A stretch of DNA of 14,641 nt from an uncultured Eubacteriales bacterium (lineage in GTDB: Bacteria > Bacillota > Clostridia > Christensenellales > Aristaeellaceae): assembly GCA_902782795.1 (NCBI GenBank), contig CACZOT010000087.1, positions 1 to 14,641 on the forward strand, given 5' to 3'. Position 1 is the stretch's first letter. Each line of letters opens with the position of its first letter. The notes below the pieces were generated by a model. It saw only the letters and a list, made by a program, of their open reading frames with translations. It did not search any database and was not told the origin of the DNA. Positions 1 through 6,003 of the stretch are shown one piece after another. Both the position numbers and the translations under genes were made by a program.

Positions 1-28
1 AACCTGCCCCTCAAAAGAGGGGCAGGTT
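1..28 (-). terminator. Hairpin, probable terminator of the miaA-rluA operon
   Basis: A perfect 12-bp inverted repeat (1-12 and 17-28) with a four-base loop lies 18 bases beyond the stop codon of the pseudouridine synthase. Its downstream side, where a T-run would be on the minus strand, is cut off by the window edge, so termination is inferred from the stem and position only. Confidence 0.6.
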
Positions 29-46
29 CCCGCCCGTCCCCATTCC

Positions 47-1018
47 TTACAGATGAAACCCCGCAAACAGCGTATCCGCAAACGGGACTCGCCCCACTCG
101 AAAGCTTCTCCCGGCCAGATAGCCGAGCCTTCCCGCGCCGCCCTGGAAGTCAAAATCGACGCGATAGGCGTACAGCGCCTGATACCCCCGCTCGAAGCGG
201 CTGTCGAGAACGGAGCTCCCGTATTGTGTGTCGCCGAGCAGAGGATGCCCCGCGTCTGCCATCTGCGCGCGGATCTGGTGGGTGCGTCCGGTAAAAAGCT
301 CGCACTCCACGAGCGAGAGCCCATCCTGCTGCGCGAGCGTCCGATAGCCTGTCAAGGCCTCCTGCGCGCCGGGAGCCATCTCATGGAGGACGCGCACGCG
401 CCTCTGCCCGGGCGTCTTGAGGATATACCCCCGCAGCGTGCCCTCGGGCGGCGTGAGCGTTCCGTGCACGGCGCACAGATAGAACTTTTTCACCTCGCGC
501 GCCGCGATCTTGGCGTTGACGGTTTTGAGCGCTTCCTCGTTCTTTGCGGCGATGACGATCCCGCCCGTGAAGCGGTCGATGCGGTTGCACAGCGCCGGCG
601 CGAAGGAATCACGGCGACGGGAATCATACTCGCCCTTCTGGTAAAGGTAGGCCTGGATATGGGTCAGGAGCGTATTGACGCGCTCCCGATCGTCCGGATG
701 GGCCATCAGGCCGGGCTTTTTGTCCGCGAGGAGGATGTTCTCGTCCTCGTAGAGGATGTGCAGATGCACGCGGAAATTGGCGAGGAAGGCGTCCTCGCGC
801 TTTTCCTCGGCGAAGAGCTCGTCCGGAAGGAACAGGCGCACCTCGTCGCCCTCCCGCAGACGGACCGCTCCATCCGTGACATGCACCCCGCCGACGCGCA
901 CGGTCTTGTTGCGCAGGGCCTTCTGGAGACCGCCCTTGCTCAGCCCCGAGGCGGTCTCAAGGAGCCACTTGTCCAGCCTCTTGCCCGCGTCGCCCGGGCC
1001 GATGGTATACTGCCTCAC
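47..1018 (-). CDS. RluA-family 23S rRNA/tRNA pseudouridine synthase
   Basis: The product (323 aa) should isomerise uridine to pseudouridine in structured RNA, most likely 23S rRNA. An S4-like RNA-binding domain occupies about residues 10-60 (GKRLDKWLL, with a basic helix after it). The RluA catalytic domain follows from about residue 85. The catalytic aspartate is D148 in NRIDRFTGG, a form of the usual RLDxxTSG motif that I recall from clostridial members. The C-terminal RluA motif GRTHQIRAQMADAGHPLLGD is intact. The GTG start at 1018 is chosen because GGGGAG lies about eight bases upstream, inside the end of miaA. The start is only two bases beyond the miaA stop, so the genes are probably translationally coupled. 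RluC, RluD and YjbO-type members cannot be told apart by eye. Confidence 0.9.
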   Translation of the reverse strand: MRQYTIGPGDAGKRLDKWLLETASGLSKGGLQKALRNKTVRVGGVHVTDGAVRLREGDEVRLFLPDELFAEEKREDAFLANFRVHLHILYEDENILLADKKPGLMAHPDDRERVNTLLTHIQAYLYQKGEYDSRRRDSFAPALCNRIDRFTGGIVIAAKNEEALKTVNAKIAAREVKKFYLCAVHGTLTPPEGTLRGYILKTPGQRRVRVLHEMAPGAQEALTGYRTLAQQDGLSLVECELFTGRTHQIRAQMADAGHPLLGDTQYGSSVLDSRFERGYQALYAYRVDFDFQGGAGRLGYLAGRSFRVGRVPFADTLFAGFHL

Positions 1019-1020
1019 GC

Positions 1021-1926
1021 CTACTCCCCCTCTTCGGCCAGGAAGCCGTCGATGAGGGCCAACGCCTCGTCGAGCGGTTCCCCCGACATGTCCAGCCAGT
1101 GGATCTCCTTGTCGCGCCGGAACCAGGTCATCTGACGCTTGGCGAACTGACGGATGGCCACGAACAGCGCCTCGGTCATTTCCGCCTCGCTGGCGAACTC
1201 CCCGCGGATATAGCGCGTGAGGAAGCGGTACTCCAGGCCCAGCTTCATGAGGAACTCGTCGGTCGCGCCCTTATCCATCAGGCGGCGCACCTCTCCGACC
1301 ATGCCCGCAGCCATGCGCCGGTCCAGCCGCTCGCGGATGCGCTCCTCGAGCACGGCGCGCGGCCAGGTGACGCCGATCTTCAAAACGTCGTATCGCGGCG
1401 CGCGCGCTCCGTGGCCGGAATCCCCGTCGTGCAGTTTTTCGAGGACACGCATCACCCGGTTGCGGTTTTTCGGGTCCACGTCCGTATCGGGCTCGGCGTC
1501 CAGGAGCATCGAATAGAGCTCCGGCGTTTCGAACGTCTCCAGATAGGCGCGGTACTGAAGGTCCGGCGGCGTATCGGAGATGACGTATCCCTCCGTGACC
1601 GCCTCCACGTACAGCCCCGTGCCCCCCACCAAGAAGGGCCGCCGCCCGCGCGCGAGGATATCGTCGATGGCTTCGTAGGCCTTTTTCTGAAAATCCGCCA
1701 TGGAGAAGAACTCGTTGGGCGCGCAGATATCGATGAGATGGTGCCGTACGCCCCGCGTCTCCTCCGGGGTGATCTTTCCGCTGCCCAGATCCAGCCCGCG
1801 GAAGACCTGCCGCGAATCCGCGGAGACGATCTCGCCGCCGCGCCGCAGGGCCAGCTCCACCCCCAGGCCGCTCTTGCCGGAGGCGTTCGTGCCCACGATG
1901 GCGATCAGCTTCGGCTTTCGTTCCAT
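1021..1926 (-). CDS. miaA: tRNA dimethylallyltransferase (MiaA), non-canonical motif variant
   Basis: MiaA transfers a dimethylallyl group to N6 of A37 in tRNAs reading UNN codons, giving i6A. The P-loop is GTNASGKS (residues 12-19; usual form GPTASGKT). The substrate-binding segment is SADSRQVFRGLDLGSGK (35-51; usual SADSMQIYxGMDIGTAK). HHLID (62-66), GGTGLY (101-106) and the C-terminal AKRQMTWFRRD follow the family, and the length of 301 aa is normal. The ATG at 1926 is preferred over the ATG at 1932 because AAAGGAGG (1933-1940) sits six bases before the former and directly abuts the latter. It is the first gene of an operon with the pseudouridine synthase; both products modify RNA of the translation machinery. 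The Arg in SADSRQ and LGLEYR in place of LGYxE place it in a divergent MiaA group. Confidence 0.92.
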   Translation of the reverse strand: MERKPKLIAIVGTNASGKSGLGVELALRRGGEIVSADSRQVFRGLDLGSGKITPEETRGVRHHLIDICAPNEFFSMADFQKKAYEAIDDILARGRRPFLVGGTGLYVEAVTEGYVISDTPPDLQYRAYLETFETPELYSMLLDAEPDTDVDPKNRNRVMRVLEKLHDGDSGHGARAPRYDVLKIGVTWPRAVLEERIRERLDRRMAAGMVGEVRRLMDKGATDEFLMKLGLEYRFLTRYIRGEFASEAEMTEALFVAIRQFAKRQMTWFRRDKEIHWLDMSGEPLDEALALIDGFLAEEGE

Positions 1927-1958
1927 ACACATCCTCCTTTGCGTGCGTCACGCTTCCC

Positions 1959-1967
1959 ATTATAGCA
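1959..1967 (-). promoter_or_regulatory. Extended -10 promoter for miaA-rluA
   Basis: Read on the minus strand, a perfect TATAAT (1964 to 1959) is preceded by TG one base upstream (TGCTATAAT), the extended -10 form. No good -35 hexamer sits 16-18 bases upstream, which an extended -10 can tolerate. The start point would be about 25 bases before the miaA ribosome binding site. Confidence 0.6.
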
Positions 1968-2001
1968 CGGGCGAAGACTTTTTTCTCCTATCCGGCCAAA
2001 A

Positions 2002-2020
2002 ATGATTGACAAACGATAAT
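2002..2020. promoter_or_regulatory. Operator O1 (imperfect dyad over -35 and spacer)
   Basis: ATGATTG-ACAAA-CGATAAT has the same 7-5-7 layout as the perfect dyad at 2045-2063. Its right arm is identical and its left arm matches at five of seven bases. It overlaps the -35 hexamer and the promoter spacer, so a bound protein would block RNA polymerase. The likely ligand is the HTH protein encoded at 2983-3219 (inference). Confidence 0.6.
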
Positions 2021-2034
2021 TTTGGTGGTATACT
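2006..2034 (+). promoter_or_regulatory. Strong sigma-A promoter of the DUF2975-like/HTH/lipoprotein operon
   Basis: A consensus -35 TTGACA (2006-2011), a 17-base spacer and a near-consensus -10 TATACT (2029-2034). The start point should be near 2041. With promoter elements this good, output is presumably set by repression at the two flanking operators. Confidence 0.85.
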
Positions 2035-2044
2035 CTCGCCAGAA

Positions 2045-2063
2045 ATTATCGAAAAACGATAAT
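2045..2063. promoter_or_regulatory. Operator O2 (perfect dyad at the transcription start)
   Basis: ATTATCG-AAAAA-CGATAAT is a perfect 7-5-7 inverted repeat just downstream of the predicted start point. Its centre (2054) is 43 bases from the centre of O1 (2011), about four helical turns, so both sites face the same side of the DNA. AAACGATAAT is repeated exactly at 2011-2020 and 2054-2063. Confidence 0.7.
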
Positions 2064-2085
2064 CCAATGTAAGGAGGGTTCCTCT

Positions 2086-2970
2086 ATGAAGCGATGGTTC
2101 TTCACCTGCGCAGCGGCCCTGGCCGGCGCGGCGCTCGCCTTGACCGGGCTGCCCGCCCAGCCTTTCTCGCCTCTGGGATGGATCGGCGGAGGCCTGCGGG
2201 CCTTGAGTCTTTCCGGCGCGGCGGGGAACGCATCCGCCTGGGCGCTGTGGGCGGTCCTCTCGCTCCTGCCGCTGCTGGGGCTGCTCCCCAAAGGGCGCAG
2301 GCGCGGCGCGGCGGACGTCTTCTTCGTCCTGGCGGCTGTTTGCTCCTTCCCCATGTGGTATTGCCTGGCCAACCCTGGGCTCGTCGCGACACGCCTTCCG
2401 GAGGCAGCGGCCACGCCCCTGGAGCGCCTGCTCCTGACCGTGCCCGTGGCGGCGCTCCTGTGCGGAGCGGCGGCCCTGCGCTGCACCGAGGGCGGCGCCA
2501 CCCGCGCCTTCCTGCGGCGCACGCGCGGGCTGCTGGTCTGCTTCATGGCCCTCGAGGCCGGCGCGGCCGCCTTCACCCTGGTTTCCGGCCTGCGCGCCGC
2601 GATTTCCGAGGGCGGCGCTTCCCTCGCCCTGGCGGCGTTCCAGGGGCTGTGCGCCCTCGCGGTCTGCGCGGCGGCTCTGGCCACGTTCAGCTCCGCGGCG
2701 GACCTCGCCCGCGCCATGGAGGGCGGCTGGTTCTCCGCGGAAGCGGAGGCGGCCCGCCTGGCCAGACTCGCGCGGCTCCAGTTGGCCGTGACGTGCGGCT
2801 CCGCGGCGCTCTCTTCCCTGGCGGGGCTTTTGTGCCTTGGCCGCGCCTCGTTCGCGCTTACGTGGGATCTCCCGCTGACGGAGCTGCTCGCCGCCCTGGC
2901 TTGCGCGCTGCTGGCGCGGTTCGTGGCCGAAGGCGCGCGCGTCAAGCGCGAGAACGACGAGTTCGTATAG
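2086..2970 (+). CDS. Eight-helix membrane protein with DUF2975-like C-terminal half
   Basis: Predicted integral membrane protein of 294 aa with about eight hydrophobic segments (roughly 5-23, 51-67, 78-95, 115-132, 148-168, 181-202, 232-251, 263-281). The last four helices resemble DUF2975: a loop MEGGWFSAEAEAARL (211-225) recalls the family's 'G-x-P-F-x-x-E-x-x-x-x-L' loop, and the end AEGARVKRENDEFV recalls its charged 'G-x-x-L-K-x-E-N-D' tail. DUF2975 proteins are usually about 160 aa, so the first 140 residues are an extra domain. The gene following it encodes a YozG-like regulator, the standard partner of DUF2975, which supports the call. An AAGGAGGG ribosome binding site precedes the ATG. 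Biochemical role unknown; a membrane sensor or modulator of the regulator is plausible but not shown. Confidence 0.75.
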   Translation: MKRWFFTCAAALAGAALALTGLPAQPFSPLGWIGGGLRALSLSGAAGNASAWALWAVLSLLPLLGLLPKGRRRGAADVFFVLAAVCSFPMWYCLANPGLVATRLPEAAATPLERLLLTVPVAALLCGAAALRCTEGGATRAFLRRTRGLLVCFMALEAGAAAFTLVSGLRAAISEGGASLALAAFQGLCALAVCAAALATFSSAADLARAMEGGWFSAEAEAARLARLARLQLAVTCGSAALSSLAGLLCLGRASFALTWDLPLTELLAALACALLARFVAEGARVKRENDEFV

Positions 2971-2982
2971 GAGGCAGCGGCG

Positions 2983-3219
2983 TTGGGCATCGAGATCCAT
3001 CTGGAAGAAATGCTGAAGTCGCGCGGCATGACCTCTCGGCAGCTGTGCGAAAAGGTCGGCATCACAGAGGCGAATATGTCGGTCCTACGCAGCGGGCGCT
3101 GCAAGGGCATCCGCCTGCACACGCTCAACCGCATCTGCTACTATCTGCGGTGCGACGTGGGAGAGATCCTGCGCTTCGACGGAAAACTTGGGGAGGATGA
3201 GGATCATGAAGAGGATTAA
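2983..3219 (+). CDS. Small YozG-like Cro/C1-type HTH transcriptional regulator
   Basis: A 78-aa protein that is almost entirely one helix-turn-helix domain of the Cro/C1 (HTH_26) class. LEEMLKSRGMTSRQLCEKVG forms the first helices, ITEANMSVLRSGRCKGIR carries the recognition helix, and HTLNRICYYLRCDVGEIL closes the fold. The TTG start at 2983 is supported by AGGAGG (2969-2974) eight bases upstream. That binding site overlaps the stop codon of the membrane-protein gene, so the two are probably coupled in translation. The acidic tail (GEDEDHEED) overlaps the start of the lipoprotein gene by 14 bases. It is the obvious candidate to bind the two dyads at 2002-2020 and 2045-2063 and repress its own operon, with the membrane protein possibly altering its activity. 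Confidence 0.85.
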   Translation: MGIEIHLEEMLKSRGMTSRQLCEKVGITEANMSVLRSGRCKGIRLHTLNRICYYLRCDVGEILRFDGKLGEDEDHEED

Positions 3220-4063
3220 GCTGTTTGCGCTGATGGCGCTGGCTCTGTGCTGCCTGCTGTGCGGCTGCCAGTTCGCGCGGGAGTCCGCCGGGGCCGAGAA
3301 CCCGGACCGCCTGGTGGGCGTCTCCCTGCGCGCGGATATCTGGGGCGAGCCGGACGGCGTTGACGGGGATGGCAACCCCTACTGGAACGCGCCGCAGGAC
3401 GCTCCGGACGACGGGGAGGAGCCCATCGGTCCCTATGCCTTCTACATCGCCCAGGAGGAAGACGGCGTCGGCTTCCGCTGCGACGCCTGGCCGGGCGAGA
3501 CGCGCGCTTCCATAAACGTCACGGACGAGGGCACGGAATACCGCGTCGAAGCGACCGCCTACGTCTGCGACGAGCGCCTTTTCGGCGAGAACTCCTACAA
3601 CTCCGTCATGCTCTCGGGCATCTACCAGCGCCCGGACGGCACGCTCTACGCCGCGGACGGCAACGGCATTTCCGGTCTCATCGGCGGCTACACGCTGACC
3701 CTCTCCGAGGAGACCAGCCTCCAGAACGGCGGCGAGGGGAAGAAGGACCGAGTGGAGATCGTCGCGCATATCGAGCGGACGGACCGGCTCGTCGCGGCGC
3801 GGGTCCTGGCCTTCGATTCTGCGCACGCGCTCCTTTCCGAGACAGAGCTGGACCTCTCGCTCGACGAGATCCGGGTGGACGCGCCTTTCGGAGCGGCCTA
3901 TCTCCTTCTCGAGCGGGAGATCGTGGACGCGGACGGCGCGCCTGGCGTCGCGCGGCAGGCGGCCGATCTGCCCGTCGACCCGGACAGCGCTCCCTTCACT
4001 CTCTACGTGCCCGGCGAGGACGGCTTCGCACGGCTGGTGGAGGTGCGTATATCGCAAAGGTGA
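3206..4063 (+). CDS. Predicted lipoprotein of unknown function
   Basis: A 285-aa secreted lipoprotein. The N-terminus is a basic stretch (MKRIK), a hydrophobic core and a lipobox LCGC with the lipidated cysteine at residue 21, so the mature protein should sit on the outer face of the membrane. The rest is acidic, lacks further membrane helices and looks beta-rich, with repeated short hydrophobic strands. I recognise no family. The ATG at 3206 is preferred over TTG 3188 and ATG 3197 because GGGGAGG (3190-3196) is nine bases before it and because the signal peptide then starts correctly. It overlaps the regulator gene by 14 bases and is the last gene of the operon, so it is probably made only when the HTH-controlled promoter is open. 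Confidence 0.8.
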   Translation: MKRIKLFALMALALCCLLCGCQFARESAGAENPDRLVGVSLRADIWGEPDGVDGDGNPYWNAPQDAPDDGEEPIGPYAFYIAQEEDGVGFRCDAWPGETRASINVTDEGTEYRVEATAYVCDERLFGENSYNSVMLSGIYQRPDGTLYAADGNGISGLIGGYTLTLSEETSLQNGGEGKKDRVEIVAHIERTDRLVAARVLAFDSAHALLSETELDLSLDEIRVDAPFGAAYLLLEREIVDADGAPGVARQAADLPVDPDSAPFTLYVPGEDGFARLVEVRISQR

Positions 4064-4089
4064 CGCCGGCCTTTCTTCGAAACGGGTCC

Positions 4090-4123
4090 CGCGGTCCTTT
4101 TCACGGACCGCGAGGCCGTTTTC
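4090..4123 (+). terminator. Probable terminator after the lipoprotein gene
   Basis: CGCGGTCC (4090-4097) pairs with GGACCGCG (4105-4112) around a seven-base loop. A weak GTTTTCC tract follows at 4117-4123, so this would be a moderate terminator. The promoter of the next operon begins five bases later. Confidence 0.55.
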
Positions 4124-4127
4124 CGCG

Positions 4128-4156
4128 TTGACAGCGCGTCCCCATGGTGCTACGAT
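4128..4156 (+). promoter_or_regulatory. Sigma-A promoter for the glycerate kinase operon
   Basis: TTGACA (4128-4133), a 17-base spacer and TACGAT (4151-4156). The predicted start point is near 4163, giving a leader of about 28 bases before the ATG at 4191. No operator-like dyad is obvious here. Confidence 0.7.
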
Positions 4157-4190
4157 ACCGGCAGAAACCAACGAACGCGGAGGGATTTCC

Positions 4191-5426
4191 ATGAACGAGA
4201 CCATGCGCGCTGACGCCGATCAGATCGTCCGCGAGGCCATCGCCGCCGTGCGGCCGGACGCCGCTGTGCGCCGCGCCTTGGAGGGCATGGAGCTCACCGG
4301 CCGCGTGGTGCTCATCGCCGCGGGCAAAGCGGCTTGGCAGATGGCCAAAACCGCCCACGAGCGCCTCGGGCCGCGCGTGGACAGGGGCGTCGTCGTCACG
4401 AAATACGGCCATGTGATGGGCCCCATCGCCGATTGGGTGTGCTTCGAGGCAGGCCATCCCGTGCCGGACGAGAACTCCTTCCGCGGCACGCAGGCCGCCA
4501 TCGACGCCGTTTCCGGGCTATCCACCCGCGACACCGTGCTTTTCCTCCTCTCGGGCGGCGGCAGCGCGCTCTTTGAAAAGCCGCTGATCCCCGCGGCGGA
4601 GCTCCAGGCCGTCACGCAGAGCCTGCTCGCCTGCGGCGCGGACATCGTGGAGATGAACACCATCCGCAAGAGGCTCTCCGCCGTGAAGGGCGGGCGCTTC
4701 GCCCAGCTGTGCGCGCCCGCGCGGGTGGAGGCAGTCGTCCTTTCGGATATCCTCGGCGATCCTCTGGATATGATCGCCTCCGGCCCGGCCTGCGCAGATT
4801 CGTCCACCTGCGCCGACGCCCGCCGCGTCGCGGAGAAATACCGCCTCCCGCTCTCGGAGGCGACGCGCGCCCTGCTCGATATCGAGACGCCCAAGGAGCT
4901 TTGCAACGTGCGCACGCAGATCACCGGCTCCGTGCGCGAGCTGTGCGCGGCGGCGGCGGCCTCCTGCGCGGCGCTCGGCTACGAGCCCGTCCTCCTCACC
5001 GACCGTCTGGCCTGCCAAGCGCGCGAGGCGGGCAGCTTCCTGGGCTCCATCCTGCGCACGCACGCGGGCGGAGGCCGGGCCCTGGCGTTCATCGCGGGCG
5101 GCGAGACGGTGGTTCGTCTCACGGGGAGCGGCCTCGGCGGGCGCAACCAGGAGTTGGCGCTCGCGGCCGCGCCGGAGATCGCAGGGCTCTCGGGCGCGGC
5201 GATCTTTTCCGTGGGCAGCGACGGCACCGACGGCCCAACCGACGCCGCGGGCGGCTACGCGGACGGCGGAACCCGCGCCCTTCTGGCCGCGCAGGGTCTG
5301 GAGATCGACGCTGTCCTCGCCGAAAACGATTCCTACCACGCCCTGGAAAGGACCGGCGGGCTGATCGTCACCGGGCCGACGGGCACGAACGTCAACGACG
5401 TCGCCGTGGCGCTGCTGCGCGGCTGA
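4191..5426 (+). CDS. Glycerate 2-kinase (GckA/TtuD, MOFRL family)
   Basis: Cytoplasmic kinase (411 aa) expected to convert D-glycerate to 2-phosphoglycerate with ATP, feeding lower glycolysis. Family features in order: AAGKAAW (43-49), EAGHPVPDENS (86-96), the glycine loop SGGGSALF (121-128), RKRLSAVKGGRF (159-170), SDILGDPLDMIASGP (185-199), and a C-terminal MOFRL domain with GGRNQELAL (316-324), SDGTDGPTDAAGG (343-355) and TGPTGTNVND (394-403). Older annotations call this family hydroxypyruvate reductase TtuD, but this fold is the kinase. The reading frame stays open upstream to about 4128; ATG 4191 is chosen because GGAGGG (4179-4184) lies six bases before it and the predicted transcript starts near 4163. 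It is followed after 30 bases by a GNAT gene. Confidence 0.92.
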   Translation: MNETMRADADQIVREAIAAVRPDAAVRRALEGMELTGRVVLIAAGKAAWQMAKTAHERLGPRVDRGVVVTKYGHVMGPIADWVCFEAGHPVPDENSFRGTQAAIDAVSGLSTRDTVLFLLSGGGSALFEKPLIPAAELQAVTQSLLACGADIVEMNTIRKRLSAVKGGRFAQLCAPARVEAVVLSDILGDPLDMIASGPACADSSTCADARRVAEKYRLPLSEATRALLDIETPKELCNVRTQITGSVRELCAAAAASCAALGYEPVLLTDRLACQAREAGSFLGSILRTHAGGGRALAFIAGGETVVRLTGSGLGGRNQELALAAAPEIAGLSGAAIFSVGSDGTDGPTDAAGGYADGGTRALLAAQGLEIDAVLAENDSYHALERTGGLIVTGPTGTNVNDVAVALLRG

Positions 5427-5437
5427 CCGGCGGTCAG
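5423..5437. repeat. 15-bp perfect dyad over the glycerate kinase stop codon
   Basis: CTGACCG-G-CGGTCAG is a perfect 7-1-7 inverted repeat that includes the TGA stop at 5424-5426. As RNA it would give a five-pair stem with a five-base loop between the two genes. It has no T-run, so it is not a terminator, and its role is unknown. Confidence 0.45.
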
Positions 5438-5456
5438 GGAATGACGGAGGAGAAGC

Positions 5457-5942
5457 ATGGAGATCACTCTGGAGCAGCTGACGCGCGAAAACTACTCCCA
5501 CGCGCTTTCGATCCGGCGGGAAGACATTCCCGAGGCCTGGGTGGATTCCGCCGCGCACCTGATGGAAGTGACCGAGTATGGCCTGGCGCATCATTTGATC
5601 GGGCATACGTATCTGGCCCGGTACGGCGGGGAGTACGTCGGTATCATCATGATCGGCGAAGCCCTGTCCTGGGATACGGATCCTGCCGAAATGCGCGGGA
5701 AGCCGTTTTACCGGGTCATGGGGTTCGTCGTGGATCGGGAATACCGGAACAGAGGGCTCGGCGGCGAGATCCTGGAGCGCGCGGTCGAACAGGTATACGC
5801 TGAGTTCGGGCGGCGCTCGCTGGCCCTGGGAGTCCACAGGGACAATCGCCGCGCGGGCAGGTTCTATGAGCGCCACGGTTTTCGGCCGACAGGCGTCTGG
5901 GAAGGAAACGACGAATACTATCTCCGCCTGCTGGAGGATTGA
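5457..5942 (+). CDS. GNAT-family N-acetyltransferase
   Basis: A 161-aa single-domain GNAT enzyme, expected to move an acetyl group from acetyl-CoA to an amine; the acceptor cannot be told. The acetyl-CoA binding motif A is MGFVVDREYRNRGLGGEIL (88-106), containing the R-x-x-G-x-G pyrophosphate loop as RNRGLG (97-102). Motif B is HRDNRRAGRFYERHGF (127-142), the usual N-x-x-A-x-x-x-Y-x-x-x-G-F signature, and the length is typical. GGAGGAGA lies just before the ATG. It lies 30 bases after the glycerate kinase gene and probably shares its promoter. It uses CGG and AGA for arginine and more AT-ending codons than its neighbours, which could mean a later arrival. Confidence 0.88.
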   Translation: MEITLEQLTRENYSHALSIRREDIPEAWVDSAAHLMEVTEYGLAHHLIGHTYLARYGGEYVGIIMIGEALSWDTDPAEMRGKPFYRVMGFVVDREYRNRGLGGEILERAVEQVYAEFGRRSLALGVHRDNRRAGRFYERHGFRPTGVWEGNDEYYLRLLED

Positions 5943-5950
5943 CGCAGCGG

Positions 5951-5991
5951 CGCAGAAAAGGGGCGGGCCAAACGGCCCGCCCCTGCGTTTT
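5951..5991. terminator. Bidirectional terminator between converging operons
   Basis: GGGGCGGGCC (5960-5969) pairs perfectly with GGCCCGCCCC (5974-5983) around a four-base loop. TTTT (5988-5991) follows on the plus strand and TTTT (5959-5956 as read) follows on the minus strand. It therefore serves both the GNAT gene and kbl. Confidence 0.85.
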
Positions 5992-6003
5992 GACCGATAA
6001 ACG

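Noticed and set aside
2046..3134. Long minus-strand open frames opposite the DUF2975-like gene
   Set aside because: Ser/Arg/Ala-rich low-complexity translations without motifs, opposite a well-supported membrane-protein gene with its own promoter and ribosome site.
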